A stretch of 7,680 bases of DNA, taken from assembly GCA_900549685.1 (NCBI GenBank), contig UROX01000123.1, forward strand, positions 1 through 7,680. Reading direction: 5' to 3'. Position 1 is the stretch's first letter. Each line of letters begins with the position of its first letter. A model generated the notes under the pieces. It was not told the DNA's origin. It did no database searches and worked only from the letters and a program-made list of their open reading frames with translations. Shown piece after piece: positions 7,033-7,680 of this stretch. This stretch comes from an uncultured Alistipes sp. GTDB lineage: Bacteria > Bacteroidota > Bacteroidia > Bacteroidales > Rikenellaceae. The position numbers and the translations under genes are program-made.

Positions 7033-7680
7033 TTATTCCTCGGAAAGTTTAGTCACCCGCACATAGTCCACTTCCATTTCGACCGGCAATTTGGCATCCT
7101 CGATTTCTCCGGCCCAACCGCCGAGTGCAAGATTGAGAATCAAATAATAACGAGTCTTAAACGGCCACTGCATTCTTTGCCGTTCATCCAGGAGATGCAG
7201 GTTCATATGGCGAAACGTTTCTACGTCGTCGATATAAAACACCAGAGCGTCGTCGGAAATCTCGACCGCATAGCGATGAAACGCCTTGATGTCGATCTTG
7301 GGAGTCCGCTGATCGCCGGACGGTCCCGCAGCAGTATGATGATGGATAAAGTGGCTGTGCACGGTCTGATAAACGAAATCATCGCAATTCAGATGTTCCA
7401 TAATATCAATCTCCCCACAGGCGGGCCACCCCGGATATATCGGTTTTTCCGGCATCAGCCAAATGGCGGGCCAGGCTCCTGGCGCCAGTCGGCCGAACCG
7501 TGCTCCGACTTCGATCCGATGTCCCGGACCAAAAGCGATCTTCCCCAAACTCCATATACCGCCGCATCTGTAAATCCCGTTTTTCTTCCGTGCCCGCAGG
7601 ATCAGTTTTCCCTTCTTGACACTGGCCTCCCTGACACTCTCTGACATATGTTTCTGCCAGGCAGGCGCACCGGCGGGAAT
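7033..7680 (-). CDS. GH16 endo-beta-glycanase, 5' end outside window
   Basis: The reading frame is open to the window edge: reading upstream of the Met codon at 7645-7647 gives APAWQKHMSES. This matches the conserved N-terminal strand of GH16 enzymes (W-x-K-x-M-S), so that Met is internal and the true start lies beyond 7680. The visible 215 residues, numbered from the edge, hold most of the GH16 jelly-roll. These include GRLAPGAWPAIWLMP (63-77) and the catalytic signature GEIDIME with nucleophile Glu90, Asp92 and acid/base Glu95. The E-x-D-x-x-E form is that of the laminarinase-like branch. VFYIDDVETFRHMN (147-160) and YLILNLALGGWAGE (179-192) follow, then the final strand MEVDYVRV. Such enzymes cut beta-1,3- or beta-1,4-linked glucans or galactans internally; some Bacteroidota members cut mucin O-glycans. 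The strand after the catalytic site reads VYQTVHSHF instead of the usual laminarinase GT[VL]H-type sequence. The N-terminus and any signal peptide or lipobox are not visible. It is the most upstream gene seen in the operon. Confidence 0.93.
   Translation of the reverse strand: MPAGAPAWQKHMSESVREASVKKGKLILRARKKNGIYRCGGIWSLGKIAFGPGHRIEVGARFGRLAPGAWPAIWLMPEKPIYPGWPACGEIDIMEHLNCDDFVYQTVHSHFIHHHTAAGPSGDQRTPKIDIKAFHRYAVEISDDALVFYIDDVETFRHMNLHLLDERQRMQWPFKTRYYLILNLALGGWAGEIEDAKLPVEMEVDYVRVTKLSEE

Noticed and set aside
7645..7647. Met codon as the start of the GH16 gene
   Set aside because: The frame stays open upstream to the window edge and encodes a conserved GH16 strand (APAWQKHMS), so this Met is internal.

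Overview
The window reads as a stretch of a Bacteroidota chromosome, probably a moderately high-GC gut lineage such as Alistipes/Rikenellaceae. That genus-level guess is inference. It rests on roughly 55-60% GC, a gene set typical of Bacteroidota glycan loci, secreted enzymes whose predicted mature N-terminus is often Gln, and start sites with A-rich leaders and no clear Shine-Dalgarno.

Layout: six genes lie head to tail on the minus strand and fill nearly the whole window. Transcription runs from high to low coordinates. In that order they are: (1) a GH16 endo-glycanase whose 5' end lies beyond position 7680; (2) a complete GH20 beta-N-acetylhexosaminidase; (3) a secreted beta-propeller-like protein of uncharacterised function, probably the DUF6528 family; (4) a secreted calcineurin-like metallophosphoesterase with altered metal-ligand motifs; (5) a secreted (alpha/alpha)6 six-hairpin glycosidase-like protein not assigned to a numbered family; (6) a GH3 beta-glucosidase-type enzyme whose 3' end lies beyond position 1. 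Junctions measure 15, 29, 18 and 3 bases; the last is either 8 bases or a one-base TAATG overlap. There is no room for internal promoters or terminators, so this is almost certainly one operon. No RNA genes, mobile elements, CRISPR arrays or long repeats were seen.

How the genes may work together: all five genes with a visible N-terminus carry signal peptides, so the products act in the periplasm or at the cell surface. A simple model is that the GH16 cuts a beta-linked polymer internally. GH20 and GH3 then remove terminal GlcNAc/GalNAc and glucose-type residues. The six-hairpin enzyme removes another sugar, and the phosphoesterase and the propeller protein process a substituent or an uncommon linkage. 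No SusC/SusD pair, regulator or sulfatase is inside the window, so this is part of a polysaccharide utilisation locus (PUL) or PUL-like operon rather than a complete one. The substrate cannot be fixed from sequence alone. GH16 plus GH3 suggests beta-glucan; GH20, and a GH16 that lacks the usual laminarinase motif after its catalytic site, point toward a GlcNAc-containing beta-glycan such as host glycoprotein glycans.

The parts most worth attention are the three less-understood members (propeller, phosphoesterase, six-hairpin protein) sitting between recognisable exo- and endo-glycosidases.
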